From contig NZ_JANLCJ010000010.1 of NCBI RefSeq assembly GCF_024979295.1, positions 1-64,000 of the forward strand: a stretch of 64,000 bases of DNA. Reading direction: 5' to 3'. The translations under genes were made by a program, and so were the position numbers. The DNA comes from Herbiconiux daphne. GTDB lineage: Bacteria > Actinomycetota > Actinomycetes > Actinomycetales > Microbacteriaceae. Every line of letters starts with the position of its first letter. Within the stretch, counting starts at the first letter, position 1. Under the pieces are notes generated by a model, which ran no database searches, was not told the origin of the DNA, and worked only from the letters and a program-made list of their open reading frames with translations. Below are positions 32,672-41,309 of this stretch, piece by piece.

Positions 32672-34735
32672 CTACCCGATCAGCGACGGGCGCAGGTCGC
32701 GCAGGGTGCGGTGCCGCGTCATGCGGCTGGCTCCGAGGTAGGAGACCAGCAGCGCGCTCACCAGCCAGAGCAGCAGCACTCCCACGTCGCCCGCGGCGAG
32801 ATCGAGGTTGCCGCCGTACATCAGCTGCCGGATGCCGTCGACCGCATGACTCATCGGCAGCACGGTGTGCAGCGCCTGCAGCGGCCCGGGCAGGGTCTGC
32901 CAGGGGAACGTGCCGCCCGCTGTCACGAGTTGCAGCACCATCAGCACGAGCCCGAGGAACTGCCCCACGCTGCCCAGCAGGATGTTGAGCGCCAGGATGA
33001 TGCTCGCGAACGTCGCCGACGTGAGCGCGATGAACCCGAGCATGCCCCAGCCGTGCTGCACCTCGTAGCCGAGCGCGAGGGTGACGATGCCGAACACCAC
33101 CACCATCTGCAGCGCGCCGAGCAGAGCGGGTGTCGCCCAGCCCGCCGTGGTCACGGTGAGCGGCCGCTTGAAAGCGGTGAGAGCCCGGCGCGAGAGCGGC
33201 TTGACGATGAGGAACAGCGCGTAGATGCCGATCCAGGCCGACAGGCTGATGAAGAACGGCGCGATGCCGGCGCCGTAGTTCGTGGCCTTCGTGACCGCGC
33301 TGGTGTCGAGCGCCACCGGGTCGGAGATGGTCTGCGCCGCCGCCTCGCGCTGGTCGGCGGTCTGGTTCGGCACGTCGTCGAGGCCGGTCGCGAGCCCGTC
33401 GCGCAGGGTGCCGGCGCCGGTGTCGAGGGCGGTCAGGCCGTTCGCGAGCTCGGAGGAGCCCTGCGCCAGCTGCGTGATGCCGCCCGAGAGCTGCGACGAA
33501 CCGGATGCCGCCGACGCGATGCCGGCGGCCAGGGTGGGCGCTTGGTCGGCCAGCTGCTGGGTTCCCGCGGCGAGCTGTGCGGCACCGCCGGCGAGCTGCC
33601 CGATGCCGCTCGCGAGCGCCGGGGTCTTGTCGGCGAGCTGCTGCGTGCCGTCGGCCACCTGCTGGCTGCCGGCCGCGAGTCTGGAGACGTCGGCGTTCGC
33701 GTTCTGCACGGCGGTGTTGCCGGCGTCGATCGCGGCTCCCACCTGGTCGAGTTGCGCGAGCACGGCCGCCTTCTGCTCAGGAGTCAGGGTCGAGGCGTCG
33801 AGCAGGGCGACGATCTGGGCGCGCGCGGCCGGAACCTCGTCGGCGGCATCCTGCACCTGCGTAGCGAAGCCGCCGGCGACCTGCGCCAGCTGCGCGTTGC
33901 CCGCGGCGACCTGCTGAGCGCCGTCGTTGAGGGCGGCGGTCTGGGCCGGCAGGTCGGCGGTCTGCGCCTGGGCGCTCTGCAGGCCGGTGCTGAGGGCCTG
34001 CGCGCCGTCGTTCAACTGGGCGGACTTCGCCGGCAGGTCGGCCGAGCCGGCCGCCAGCTGCTGCAGGCCGTCGTTCAGTTGCAGGGCTCCGATGTTGGCG
34101 GTGCCCGCTCCGGCGGCGAGCTGCTGAGCCCCCGACTCGGCCGTGCCGGCCCCGTCGGCGAGCTGCCCGGCGCCGTCGACCGCCTGAGTGAGGTTGGTGC
34201 GCACGGTGGCGAACCCGTCGAGCAGTTTCAGGGCCGCCTCTTTGCCCACGCGCTCGGTGATGCTCGCCCGCACCTTCTCGGCCACCTGGCCGGCGATCGT
34301 GGTGGCGAGGAAGCTGTTGGTGTCGTTCGTGGTGAGCTGAACCACGGCCTGCTGCGGCTCGTTGCCGCTCGCCGAGGTGAGAGCGCTCGAGAAGTCGGGC
34401 CCCAGGGTGAGGATGAAGTCGAACTTGCCGTCGCGCACGCCGGACTCGGCATCGGCGGCCGAGGTCACCTGCCAGCCCACCGACGCGTCGTCGAGCAGCT
34501 GGTCGCGCACCTCGTCGCCGTAGTTGACGGCCTTCCCGTCGAGGGTGGCGCCGGTGTCTTCGACCACGAGCGCGACCGGAACGTCTTTGAGGTTGCCGTA
34601 GGGGTCGTTGTTGGCCCACAGGTAGAGCCCGGCGTAGAGCACGGGCACGAGCATGAGCGCCACGAGGGCGAGCTTGGCCATGCCGGTGGCGGTGAGGCGC
34701 TTCAGCTCGGAAGCGACGAGGTGATAGATCTTCAC
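32672..34735 (-). CDS. YhgE/Pip-family membrane protein (ABC-2 type)
   Basis: The 687-residue protein has an N-terminal membrane segment (about 18-38), a long extracytoplasmic region (about 40-480) and five or six C-terminal membrane segments. The extracytoplasmic part is a series of imperfect repeats of type 'LNDGAQQVAAGNAQL/LADGAGTAESGAQQLAAGAG', predicted as a helical coiled stalk. This is the YhgE/Pip layout, related to ABC-2 exporters and phage-infection proteins. GTG overlaps the upstream stop (GTGA). It forms an operon with a TetR and a degenerate ABC-ATPase-like protein. Confidence 0.88.
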   Translation of the reverse strand: MKIYHLVASELKRLTATGMAKLALVALMLVPVLYAGLYLWANNDPYGNLKDVPVALVVEDTGATLDGKAVNYGDEVRDQLLDDASVGWQVTSAADAESGVRDGKFDFILTLGPDFSSALTSASGNEPQQAVVQLTTNDTNSFLATTIAGQVAEKVRASITERVGKEAALKLLDGFATVRTNLTQAVDGAGQLADGAGTAESGAQQLAAGAGTANIGALQLNDGLQQLAAGSADLPAKSAQLNDGAQALSTGLQSAQAQTADLPAQTAALNDGAQQVAAGNAQLAQVAGGFATQVQDAADEVPAARAQIVALLDASTLTPEQKAAVLAQLDQVGAAIDAGNTAVQNANADVSRLAAGSQQVADGTQQLADKTPALASGIGQLAGGAAQLAAGTQQLADQAPTLAAGIASAASGSSQLSGGITQLAQGSSELANGLTALDTGAGTLRDGLATGLDDVPNQTADQREAAAQTISDPVALDTSAVTKATNYGAGIAPFFISLSAWIGIYALFLIVKPLSRRALTAFKRPLTVTTAGWATPALLGALQMVVVFGIVTLALGYEVQHGWGMLGFIALTSATFASIILALNILLGSVGQFLGLVLMVLQLVTAGGTFPWQTLPGPLQALHTVLPMSHAVDGIRQLMYGGNLDLAAGDVGVLLLWLVSALLVSYLGASRMTRHRTLRDLRPSLIG

Positions 34736-35487
34736 GCGGTGGGCTCCGTGTCGGTAGTCGGGAGAGTCGTGGGGGTTTCGAGGTTCTCGGGGTCTTGGGG
34801 GCCTGCGAGGTTCTCGGGGTCTGCGGGGTTCTCGGGTTCTGCGGGGTTCTCGGGCTCTTCCGGGGTCTCGGGGTCTGCGGGGAGGAGCGGGCGCAGGAGT
34901 TCGGCAGAGGCGGCACCCGTGACGACGGCGACGGCGAAGTCGCGGGAAGCGAGGTCGGTGACGACCGCGAACCAGTCGCGGGGGTCGCCGCCGTGCCGAT
35001 CGGGCGAGGTGAGAACGAGGCCCTGCACGCCCCGTCGGCTCGCGGCGAGTTCGGCCAGGATGCGGATGCGCACGGCCGGCGGCACATCGGCCACGCGCTC
35101 GCCGCTGAAGTCGACGCCGTCGACGTCGGTGCCCCCCGCCTCTGCGATCACCGCGGCGACGGCCGAGCGCGAGGTGGAACGGCCCGCGTACATCAGTTCT
35201 TCCTTCACGATCGCCCGCAGGGTGAGGTCGGCGGCCGGTTCGCTGACGTCGGGGGCGTCGACGAGGGCGATCCGCTCGCGCACGAGCGCCGGGTCGTCGA
35301 CGCCGTCGATGGTCAGGGTGCCGCTGTCGGCGCGCATCCGGCCGCTCAGGATGAGGGCCAGCACCGTGGGGCGGTCGTCGACCTCGGCCTCGGCGATGGT
35401 CACCCGGCCGGTCTCGAACACGACCGAGGTCTCGGGCAGGGGGATGCCCTGCGCGCCCTTGCTGATGTCGGTGGCGACGATCTTCAT
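34732..35487 (-). CDS. degenerate ABC-ATPase-like protein lacking a P-loop
   Basis: The 251-residue protein follows the outline of an ABC ATPase ('MKIVATDISKGAQGIPLPETSVVFETGRVTIAEAE...LALILSGRMRADSGTLTIDG...VRERIALVDAPDV', then 'VRIRILAELAASRRGVQGLVLTSPDRH'). But the Walker A glycines and lysine are missing: the loop reads 'EAEVDDRPTVLALILSG'. No LSGG signature or intact Walker B DE is seen. The tail (about 212-251) is a PEN/PEDPEN Pro/Glu/Asn repeat. It is translationally coupled to both neighbours and probably partners the YhgE protein, without normal ATP hydrolysis. Confidence 0.7.
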   Translation of the reverse strand: MKIVATDISKGAQGIPLPETSVVFETGRVTIAEAEVDDRPTVLALILSGRMRADSGTLTIDGVDDPALVRERIALVDAPDVSEPAADLTLRAIVKEELMYAGRSTSRSAVAAVIAEAGGTDVDGVDFSGERVADVPPAVRIRILAELAASRRGVQGLVLTSPDRHGGDPRDWFAVVTDLASRDFAVAVVTGAASAELLRPLLPADPETPEEPENPAEPENPADPENLAGPQDPENLETPTTLPTTDTEPTA

Positions 35488-36185
35488 GCGCGGGGGCCTT
35501 CCGGGTCGGCGGTGCGGGACGTGGGGCCGGCGGAGGCCGGGTCGGCAGTGCGGGAGGTGGGCCCGGCGAGTTCGGGGGTCGCGTCGATGAGGGCGAGTGC
35601 GTCTTGCCACGAGAGCCCGGCGACCGAGAGGCCCACCGACATCACGAGGCGGCGTCCGGCGTCGTCGGAGAGGTCGGTGCGCACGGCTTCGTCGAGCACC
35701 GCGATCGCGGCATCCTCGATCAGGCGGGCGAGGCTCTCGACCGGGATGTCGGGACGGAACCACCCGCGGGCCACACCGTTGCGCGCCGCCTCGCGCACCG
35801 AGGCGCGCACCGGCACGAGGGCGTCGGCGATGGTCTTCTCGAGCGGACCGTGGATGGCGAGCTGGGCGAGCACGCGCACCTGCTGCACCTCCGACCACAT
35901 GGCGGCGCCGACGAGGGCGAGGTGCACGCGCGGGTCGTCGTCGTGAACGTCGAGCAACGCGGCCGAGATGCGGGTGCCGCCCCGCACGAGCAGTTCGGCC
36001 ATCAGGTCGTCGCGCGAGGCGAAGTGACCGTAGAGCGCGCGGCGGCTGAGACCCGCCTCGGCGGCGACCGCGTCGAGCGACGCCTCGGGGTCGCGCCGGA
36101 ACACGATCGCGGCGGCGGCGACGATCGCCTCGCGGTTCTCGAGGGCGTCTTTGCGGGGCGCGCGGGGGGTGAGGGTGGTAGGCAC
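35484..36185 (-). CDS. TetR-family regulator of the YhgE operon
   Basis: The 233-residue protein has the TetR helix-turn-helix 'NREAIVAAAAIVFRRDPEASLDAVAAEAGLSRRALYGHFASRDDLMAELL' (about residues 17-65), a helical ligand domain, and a tail with a duplicated 'AGPTSRTADP' (residues about 207-230). The GTG start is six bases after TAGAGT (minus strand). The stop overlaps the ATG of the next gene. It is the first gene of the operon and has a perfect operator over its promoter, so it probably autoregulates. Confidence 0.9.
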   Translation of the reverse strand: MPTTLTPRAPRKDALENREAIVAAAAIVFRRDPEASLDAVAAEAGLSRRALYGHFASRDDLMAELLVRGGTRISAALLDVHDDDPRVHLALVGAAMWSEVQQVRVLAQLAIHGPLEKTIADALVPVRASVREAARNGVARGWFRPDIPVESLARLIEDAAIAVLDEAVRTDLSDDAGRRLVMSVGLSVAGLSWQDALALIDATPELAGPTSRTADPASAGPTSRTADPEGPRA

Positions 36186-36224
36186 GCGCTCACTCTACTA
36201 AGTTGCACAGGGCTGTGCAACTTA
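36186..36224 (-). promoter_or_regulatory. TetR operator and leaderless promoter
   Basis: TAAGTTGCACAG (36199-36210), two bases, and its complement (36213-36224) form a perfect 12-base-arm dyad. On the minus strand TAGAGT at 36197-36192 is followed by six bases and GTG 36185. The operator directly abuts the -10 box, so repressor binding would block transcription. Confidence 0.8.
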
Positions 36225-36262
36225 GCGTCACCCGGCCTGGCCGGGGGAGTCGTTACCCGAGA

Positions 36263-36325
36263 TTCGGGAGGAGCAGAGCGCTGATGCCGTCGCAGACGGC
36301 CTCATGCGCGTCTGCTCCTCCCGAA
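36263..36325. repeat. long palindrome, intergenic (family E)
   Basis: Arms TTCGGGAGGAGCAGA (36263-36277) and TCTGCTCCTCCCGAA (36311-36325) pair perfectly over 15 bases. The inside continues pairing imperfectly to an inner GCCGT/ACGGC hairpin, so nearly all 63 bases are self-complementary. It lies just after the aldo-keto reductase stop (minus strand) and could also terminate it. It shares 16 bases with the element inside the Nramp gene. Confidence 0.85.
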
Positions 36326-36332
36326 CAAGCCC

Positions 36333-37367
36333 CTAGCGCGGCACGCGCCCCGTGCCGTCGACCGCGAACGGCTCGATCGCGGCGATCTCGTCGGCCGTCA
36401 GCGGCGGCGCGTCGAGGGCCGCCACGTTCTGCTCGAGCTGGCGCACGCTCGACGCGCCGATGAGCGCGCTCGTGACCTGCGGATGCCGCAGCACCCAGCT
36501 CAGCGCGAGCTGCGCGAGCGTCTGCCCGCGCGCTGCAGCGATGTCGTTGAGGGCCCGGGCCCGCGTCAGGTAGTCGTCGTCGATGCCCGACGCCGACAGG
36601 AAGTGCGAGGTGGCCGCCCGCGAGTCGGCCGGCACCTGGCCGTCGAGGTAGCGGTCGGTGAGCAGTCCCTGCTGCAACGGCGAGAACACGATGCTGCCGG
36701 CGCCGACCTCGTCGAGCACGGGCAGCAGGCCCCCCTCGACATGGCGGTTGAACATCGAGTAGCTCGGCTGGTGGATGGTGAGCGGGATGCCGCGTTCCGC
36801 CAGCAGGGCCGCGGCCTGGCGCGTGGCATCCGGTGAGTAGTTCGACACCCCCACGTAGAGGGCCTTGCCCGAGGTGACCGCGGTGGCGAGAGCGCCCATG
36901 GTCTCTTCGAGCGGCGTCTCGGGGTCGAAGCGGTGCGAGTAGAAGATGTCGACGTAGTCGAGACCGAGGCGGCCGAGGCTCTGGTCGAGCGAGGCGAGCA
37001 GGTTCTTGCGCGAGCCCCACTCGCCGTAGGGGCCGGGCCACATGAAGTAGCCGGCCTTCGACGACACGATGATCTCGTCGCGGTAGCGCGTGAAGTCTTC
37101 GGCGAAGATGCGTCCGAAGTTCGTCTCGGCCGAGCCCGCGGGTGGCCCGTAGTTGTTCGCGAGGTCGAAGTGGGTGATGCCGAGGTCGAAGGCGCGCCGC
37201 AGGATGGCGCGCTGGGTGTCGATCGGCCGCTCGTGGCCGAAGTTGTGCCAGAGGCCGAGCGAGAGGGCCGGCAGTTTCAGACCGCTGCGCCCGCTGCGGT
37301 TGTAGAGCATGTGGTCGTAACGGGTGGGGGAGGCGAGGTAGTGCTCATCGGTCATGCTGTCGATCAT
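36333..37367 (-). CDS. aldo/keto reductase (YghZ-like)
   Basis: The 344-residue NADPH-dependent reductase is a TIM barrel. The catalytic tetrad is visible: Asp/Tyr in 'HFDLANNYGPPAGSAETNFG', Lys in 'IIVSSKAGYFMWPGPYGEWG' and His in 'DIFYSHRFDPETPLEE'. 'FSPLQQGLLTDRYL' and 'RHPQVTSALIGASSVRQLEQN' are also family features. It is closest in pattern to L-glyceraldehyde-3-phosphate reductase YghZ and Kv-beta-type members. The start may be ATG 37367 or ATG 37355; neither has a good ribosome site. It is 20 bases from the SDR gene upstream. Confidence 0.92.
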   Translation of the reverse strand: MIDSMTDEHYLASPTRYDHMLYNRSGRSGLKLPALSLGLWHNFGHERPIDTQRAILRRAFDLGITHFDLANNYGPPAGSAETNFGRIFAEDFTRYRDEIIVSSKAGYFMWPGPYGEWGSRKNLLASLDQSLGRLGLDYVDIFYSHRFDPETPLEETMGALATAVTSGKALYVGVSNYSPDATRQAAALLAERGIPLTIHQPSYSMFNRHVEGGLLPVLDEVGAGSIVFSPLQQGLLTDRYLDGQVPADSRAATSHFLSASGIDDDYLTRARALNDIAAARGQTLAQLALSWVLRHPQVTSALIGASSVRQLEQNVAALDAPPLTADEIAAIEPFAVDGTGRVPR

Positions 37368-37386
37368 GGCATGGCCGGATGGCGCC

Positions 37387-38184
37387 CTAGGGAACGATCG
37401 AATCCACGTAGCCCCCGTCGACCCGCAAGGCGCCGCCGGTGGTCGCCGAGGCCAGCGGTGAGGCCAGATAGGTCACCATGTTCGCGATCTCCTCGGGCTC
37501 GATCAGCCGCTGGATCAGCGACTGCGGCCGGTGCAGGCGCATGAACTCGACCTGGGCCTCGTTCCACGGCAGGTCGCGATCGACCAGTTCGTAGACGAAG
37601 TCCTCCACCCCGCCGGTGTGGGTCGGCCCCGCGATCACCGAGTTCACCGTCACCCCGGTGCCGGCGGCGGCCTTGGCGAATCCGCGGGAGACGCCGAGCA
37701 GCGCCGTCTTCGACACCCCGTACTGGATCATCTCGGCCGGAATGACGATCGCCGAGTCGCTCGCGATGTTGAGCACCCGCCCCCAGCCGGCGTCGATCAT
37801 GCCGGGCAGATAGCCGCGGATGAGCCGCACGGCCGAGAGCACGTTGGTGTCGAAGTAGCGCGACCACTCCTCGTCGGTGATCTCGAGAGCGGGCACCGCG
37901 CCGAACACGCCGAGGTTGTTGACGAGCACGTCGACTCGCGGATGCGAGGCCAGCAGCTCCGCGACATCCGTCGCCTTCGTCACGTCGGCGGCGGCCCCCA
38001 CGAGTGTCGCGTCGGGAACCGCGCGCCGCAGCCGCTCGACGGCGTTCGACACCGAGTCGGCCGACCGGCCGTTGACGATGACGGTGGATCCGGCCGAGGC
38101 GAGGCCCTGGGCGATGGCGAAGCCGATGCCCGCGGTGGATCCGGTCACGAGTGCGGTCTTGCCGCCGAGGTCGATGCTGATCAT
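37387..38184 (-). CDS. SDR-family oxidoreductase
   Basis: The 265-residue classical short-chain dehydrogenase has the cofactor motif 'TALVTGSTAGIGFAIAQGL' (about 10-28), 'DVLVNNLGVFG', and catalytic Ser/Tyr/Lys in 'IASDSAIVIPAEMIQYGVSKTALLG'. 'VNSVIAGPTHTGGVEDFVYEL' and the end 'TTGGALRVDGGYVDSIVP' are typical. The substrate is probably a sugar or polyol given the neighbours. It may be co-transcribed with the aldo/keto reductase; the LacI gene upstream is on the same strand, 50 bases away. Confidence 0.9.
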   Translation of the reverse strand: MISIDLGGKTALVTGSTAGIGFAIAQGLASAGSTVIVNGRSADSVSNAVERLRRAVPDATLVGAAADVTKATDVAELLASHPRVDVLVNNLGVFGAVPALEITDEEWSRYFDTNVLSAVRLIRGYLPGMIDAGWGRVLNIASDSAIVIPAEMIQYGVSKTALLGVSRGFAKAAAGTGVTVNSVIAGPTHTGGVEDFVYELVDRDLPWNEAQVEFMRLHRPQSLIQRLIEPEEIANMVTYLASPLASATTGGALRVDGGYVDSIVP

Positions 38185-38234
38185 CGTCTCAGTCTGCTCT
38201 GCCCGGGCGCCGTCGTGAAAGGCCGCGGCCGCGA

Positions 38235-39287
38235 TCAGCGCGTGGCGAGCGGCGGGGCCGTGCTCTCGCGCACCACCAGGCTGGTCGGCACGGTGAAGGT
38301 GCCGGGCGTGATGGTCTCGGCCTCGATCTCGGCGATCAGCATGCGCATGCCGGTCTGCCCGACCACGTCGAACTGCTGGTGGATCGTGGTCAGCGGGGGC
38401 CAGAACGAGTCGGATTCCGCCATGTCGTCGAACCCGATCACGCTCGTGTCGTCGGGCACACGCCGGCCGACCTCGTGGAAGGCGCGCAGCACGCCGAGCG
38501 CCATCTGGTCGTTCGCGGCGAAGACCGCCGTCACATCGTCGCGGTCGCGCAGCTCGATGCCGGCCCGGTAACCGGATGCCGTGGTCCAGTCGCCGCGGAT
38601 CACCGGCGGCACGTCGCGGCCGGCCGCCTCGAGCGTCGAGCGCCACGACGACGCACGCCGCGCGGCCGAATACGACGACTCGGGGCCGGCGACGTGCCAC
38701 ACGGTCTCGTGCCCGAGCTCGAGCAGGTGCTCGGTGGCGAGGCGCGCACCCTGCGCCTGGTCGTTGTCGACCACGGGGTAGTCGGGGCGCTCGCCGGAGT
38801 CGATGACGACCACGGGGATGCCGACCGGCAGCTCGACGTCGGCCTCGTTCACGAAGTGCGCCTCGATGACGATGATGACGCCGTCGACCGACTGCTCGCT
38901 CAACCGGGCGAAGGCCTTCGTGACGTGCTCCTGCGTCGGTTCCTCGACCGGGATCAGCGTGACCGAGTAGCCGGCCTGGGCGGCCGCGATCGAGATCGAC
39001 TCCAGGGTGCGCACGTTGCCGAACGACGACAGCGTGAACATGATCACGCCGATGTTGCGGTACTGCCCCGAGCGCAGCGCGCGGGCGGCCCGGTTGGGCC
39101 GGTAGCCGAGGTGCTGCATCGAGGCGAGCACCCGGTCGCGGGTGGCCGGCTCGACGTTGGTGAGCCCGTTCGACACCCGCGACACCGTCTGCGTCGAGAC
39201 GCCGGCGTGCGCCGCGACCTCGGCCATCGAGGGTCCTCGATGGCGTTTGGACCCGGTTCGGATCGTGTCGGTCAACTCTGCCCCCAT
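38235..39287 (-). CDS. LacI-family regulator of the arabinoside/galactoside operon
   Basis: The 350-residue protein has a LacI helix-turn-helix ('SMAEVAAHAGVSTQTVSRVSNGLTNVEPATRDRVLASMQHLGYRPNRAARALRSG', about 20-75) and a periplasmic-binding-like effector domain ('VDGVIIVIEAHFVNEADVELPVGIPVVVIDSG', 'DDTSVIGFDDMAESDSFWPPLTTIHQQFDVVG'). It is divergent from a sugar ABC importer with GH51 and GH35 glycosidases. Two matching operators lie in between, so it probably represses that operon and itself. The inducer is likely an arabinose- or galactose-containing sugar. Confidence 0.92.
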   Translation of the reverse strand: MGAELTDTIRTGSKRHRGPSMAEVAAHAGVSTQTVSRVSNGLTNVEPATRDRVLASMQHLGYRPNRAARALRSGQYRNIGVIMFTLSSFGNVRTLESISIAAAQAGYSVTLIPVEEPTQEHVTKAFARLSEQSVDGVIIVIEAHFVNEADVELPVGIPVVVIDSGERPDYPVVDNDQAQGARLATEHLLELGHETVWHVAGPESSYSAARRASSWRSTLEAAGRDVPPVIRGDWTTASGYRAGIELRDRDDVTAVFAANDQMALGVLRAFHEVGRRVPDDTSVIGFDDMAESDSFWPPLTTIHQQFDVVGQTGMRMLIAEIEAETITPGTFTVPTSLVVRESTAPPLATR

Positions 39288-39310
39288 GGTTCAGGAAATT
39301 CACGCCGCTA

Positions 39311-39366
39311 CTTGCATGGTAACGCCAACATGTTATTGTGGCTGCGGTCATGTTGACGTAAACATG
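39311..39366 (+). promoter_or_regulatory. twin LacI operators and promoter of the GH51/GH35 operon
   Basis: CATGGTAACGCCAACATG (39315-39332) and CATGTTGACGTAAACATG (39349-39366) share the layout CATGNT-6-AACATG, with centres 34 bases apart. TTGCAT (39312-39317), 16 bases, TATTGT (39334-39339) could be the promoter; the first operator covers its spacer. The second lies just downstream of the expected start point. Confidence 0.7.
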
Positions 39367-39397
39367 GCCGAAACACCCGACAGACAGGATAGAGACG

Positions 39398-40306
39398 ATG
39401 GCGTCGGTGACCCTCACCCAGTCCCGTCCCATGCGGCGCAACCGAAAGGATTGGCGCGGCTGGGGCTTCGTGGGACCGTTCATGATCGTGTTCCTCGCGG
39501 TGCTCGTGGCGCCGGTCGTCTACGCGATCGTGCTGACGCTGTTCCGCCAGCAGCTCGTCGGCGGATCGGGCTTCGTCGGCCTGGAGAACTACGCGCTGCT
39601 GTTCCAAGACCCCAAGTTCTGGGAGTCGTTGTTCCGCGTCACCCTGTTCCTGGTGGTGCAGGTGCCGATCATGCTCATCCTGTCGCTGCTCGCCGCGCTC
39701 GCCATCGACAGCGCGCGCCTGCACGGCACCGGCTTCTTCCGCATAGCGATCTTCCTGCCCTACGCGGTTCCCGGCGTCGTGGCCGCGCTCATCTGGGGCT
39801 TCATCTACGGCAACCAGTTCGGTCTGACGGGCTCGATCAACGACCTGCTCGGCGCCGACATCCTGCAGCCGTTCTCGTCGGACTGGATCCTCGCCTCGAT
39901 CGGCAACATCGTCACCTGGGAGTTCATGGGCTACAACATGCTCATCTTCTACGCGGCGCTCAAGGTCATCCCCGCCGACCTCTACGAGGCCGCCGAGATC
40001 GACGGTGCCGGCCAGTTCCGCATCATCTCGGGCATCAAGCTGCCCGCCCTGCGCGGCTCGATCGTCATCGCCACCATCTTCTCGATCATCGGCAGCTTCC
40101 AGCTCTTCAACGAGCCCAACCTGCTGAAGGCGCTCGCCCCGAACGTCATCTCGAGCTACTTCACGCCGAACATGTATGCCTACAACCTCTCGTTCGCCGG
40201 TCAGCAGTTCAACTACTCCGCCACCGTCGCGATCGTGATGGGCATCATCACCGCGGTCATCGCCTACATCGTGCAGTTGCGCGGTTCCCGACAGGAGGTG
40301 CGTTGA
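39398..40306 (+). CDS. sugar ABC transporter permease, MalF-like (CUT1)
   Basis: The 302-residue protein has about six membrane segments ('FVGPFMIVFLAVLVAPVVYAIVLTLF' first) and the EAA loop 'IPADLYEAAEIDGAGQFRIISGIKLPALRGSIVIATIFS'. It is the first gene of the LacI-controlled operon. The substrate is inferred from the arabinofuranosidase and beta-galactosidase downstream. Confidence 0.92.
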   Translation: MASVTLTQSRPMRRNRKDWRGWGFVGPFMIVFLAVLVAPVVYAIVLTLFRQQLVGGSGFVGLENYALLFQDPKFWESLFRVTLFLVVQVPIMLILSLLAALAIDSARLHGTGFFRIAIFLPYAVPGVVAALIWGFIYGNQFGLTGSINDLLGADILQPFSSDWILASIGNIVTWEFMGYNMLIFYAALKVIPADLYEAAEIDGAGQFRIISGIKLPALRGSIVIATIFSIIGSFQLFNEPNLLKALAPNVISSYFTPNMYAYNLSFAGQQFNYSATVAIVMGIITAVIAYIVQLRGSRQEVR

Positions 40307-40307
40307 G

Positions 40308-41255
40308 TTGAGCGCCATCGCCACGCCCGAGCCCGCCGCGGGCGCCGCCCAGGCCCGCAAACCCCGCAAGCGCGTTCCCTACGTGCGCCAGCAGAAGCCC
40401 ACCGAGGGCCGCCGGGTCAAGAAGTCGATCCTGCTCACCATCGTCATGGCGATCTTCGTGATCTACTCGGTGGTTCCGCTGATCTGGCTGATCGTCAACG
40501 CCACCAAAGACCAGGGCGACCTGTTCTCGAGCTTCGGCCTCTGGTTCGGCAGCGACTTCAACCTGTTCCAGAACATCGCCGACACCCTCACCTACCGCAA
40601 CGGCATCTTCGTGCAGTGGTTCGGCAACACGCTGCTCTACGTGGTGGTCGGCGCCGGCGGCGCGACGCTGCTCGCGACCCTCGCCGGCTACGGCCTGGCG
40701 AAGTTCAACTTCCCGGGTCGCCGCGCGGTGTTCGCGGTCGTGCTCGGCGCGGTCGCGGTGCCCGGCACCGCGCTCGCCGTGCCGACGTTCCTCATGTTCA
40801 GCCAGCTGGGGCTCACCAACACGCCGTGGGCCGTCATCCTGCCCTCGTTGATCAGCCCGTTCGGCCTCTACCTCATCTGGACCTACGCGGTGGATGCCGT
40901 GCCGACCGAGATCCTCGAAGCCGCCCGCATGGACGGCGCGAGCGAGTTCCGCACCTTCTTCACCATCTCGTTGCGGCTGCTCTCGCCCGGCATCGTCACT
41001 GTGCTGCTGTTCGCGGTGGTGGCGACCTGGAACAACTACTTCCTGCCTCTGATCATGCTGTCGGAGCCCACCTGGTATCCCCTCACGGTCGGCCTCAGCC
41101 AGTGGTCGTCTCAGGCCACCGGCGTCGCTGCGCAGCCGATCTACAACCTCGTCATCACCGGCGCCCTGCTGACGATCGTGCCGATCGTGGTGGCCTTCCT
41201 CTTCCTCCAGCGCTACTGGCAGTCCGGCCTCAGCGCAGGAAGCGTCAAGCAATGA
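40308..41255 (+). CDS. sugar ABC transporter permease, MalG-like (CUT1)
   Basis: The 315-residue protein starts with TTG 40308, one base after the previous stop, with AGGAGG nine bases upstream. It has a cytosolic basic N-terminus (about 1-38) and six membrane segments. The EAA loop is 'VPTEILEAARMDGASEFRTFFTISLRLLSPGIVTVLLFAVVATWNNYFLPLIM'. It pairs with the preceding permease. Confidence 0.92.
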   Translation: MSAIATPEPAAGAAQARKPRKRVPYVRQQKPTEGRRVKKSILLTIVMAIFVIYSVVPLIWLIVNATKDQGDLFSSFGLWFGSDFNLFQNIADTLTYRNGIFVQWFGNTLLYVVVGAGGATLLATLAGYGLAKFNFPGRRAVFAVVLGAVAVPGTALAVPTFLMFSQLGLTNTPWAVILPSLISPFGLYLIWTYAVDAVPTEILEAARMDGASEFRTFFTISLRLLSPGIVTVLLFAVVATWNNYFLPLIMLSEPTWYPLTVGLSQWSSQATGVAAQPIYNLVITGALLTIVPIVVAFLFLQRYWQSGLSAGSVKQ

Positions 41256-41309
41256 CGTCAAACACCGCAATCACCGCATTTACAACGAAGTGAAGAACCG
41301 AAAGGAACA

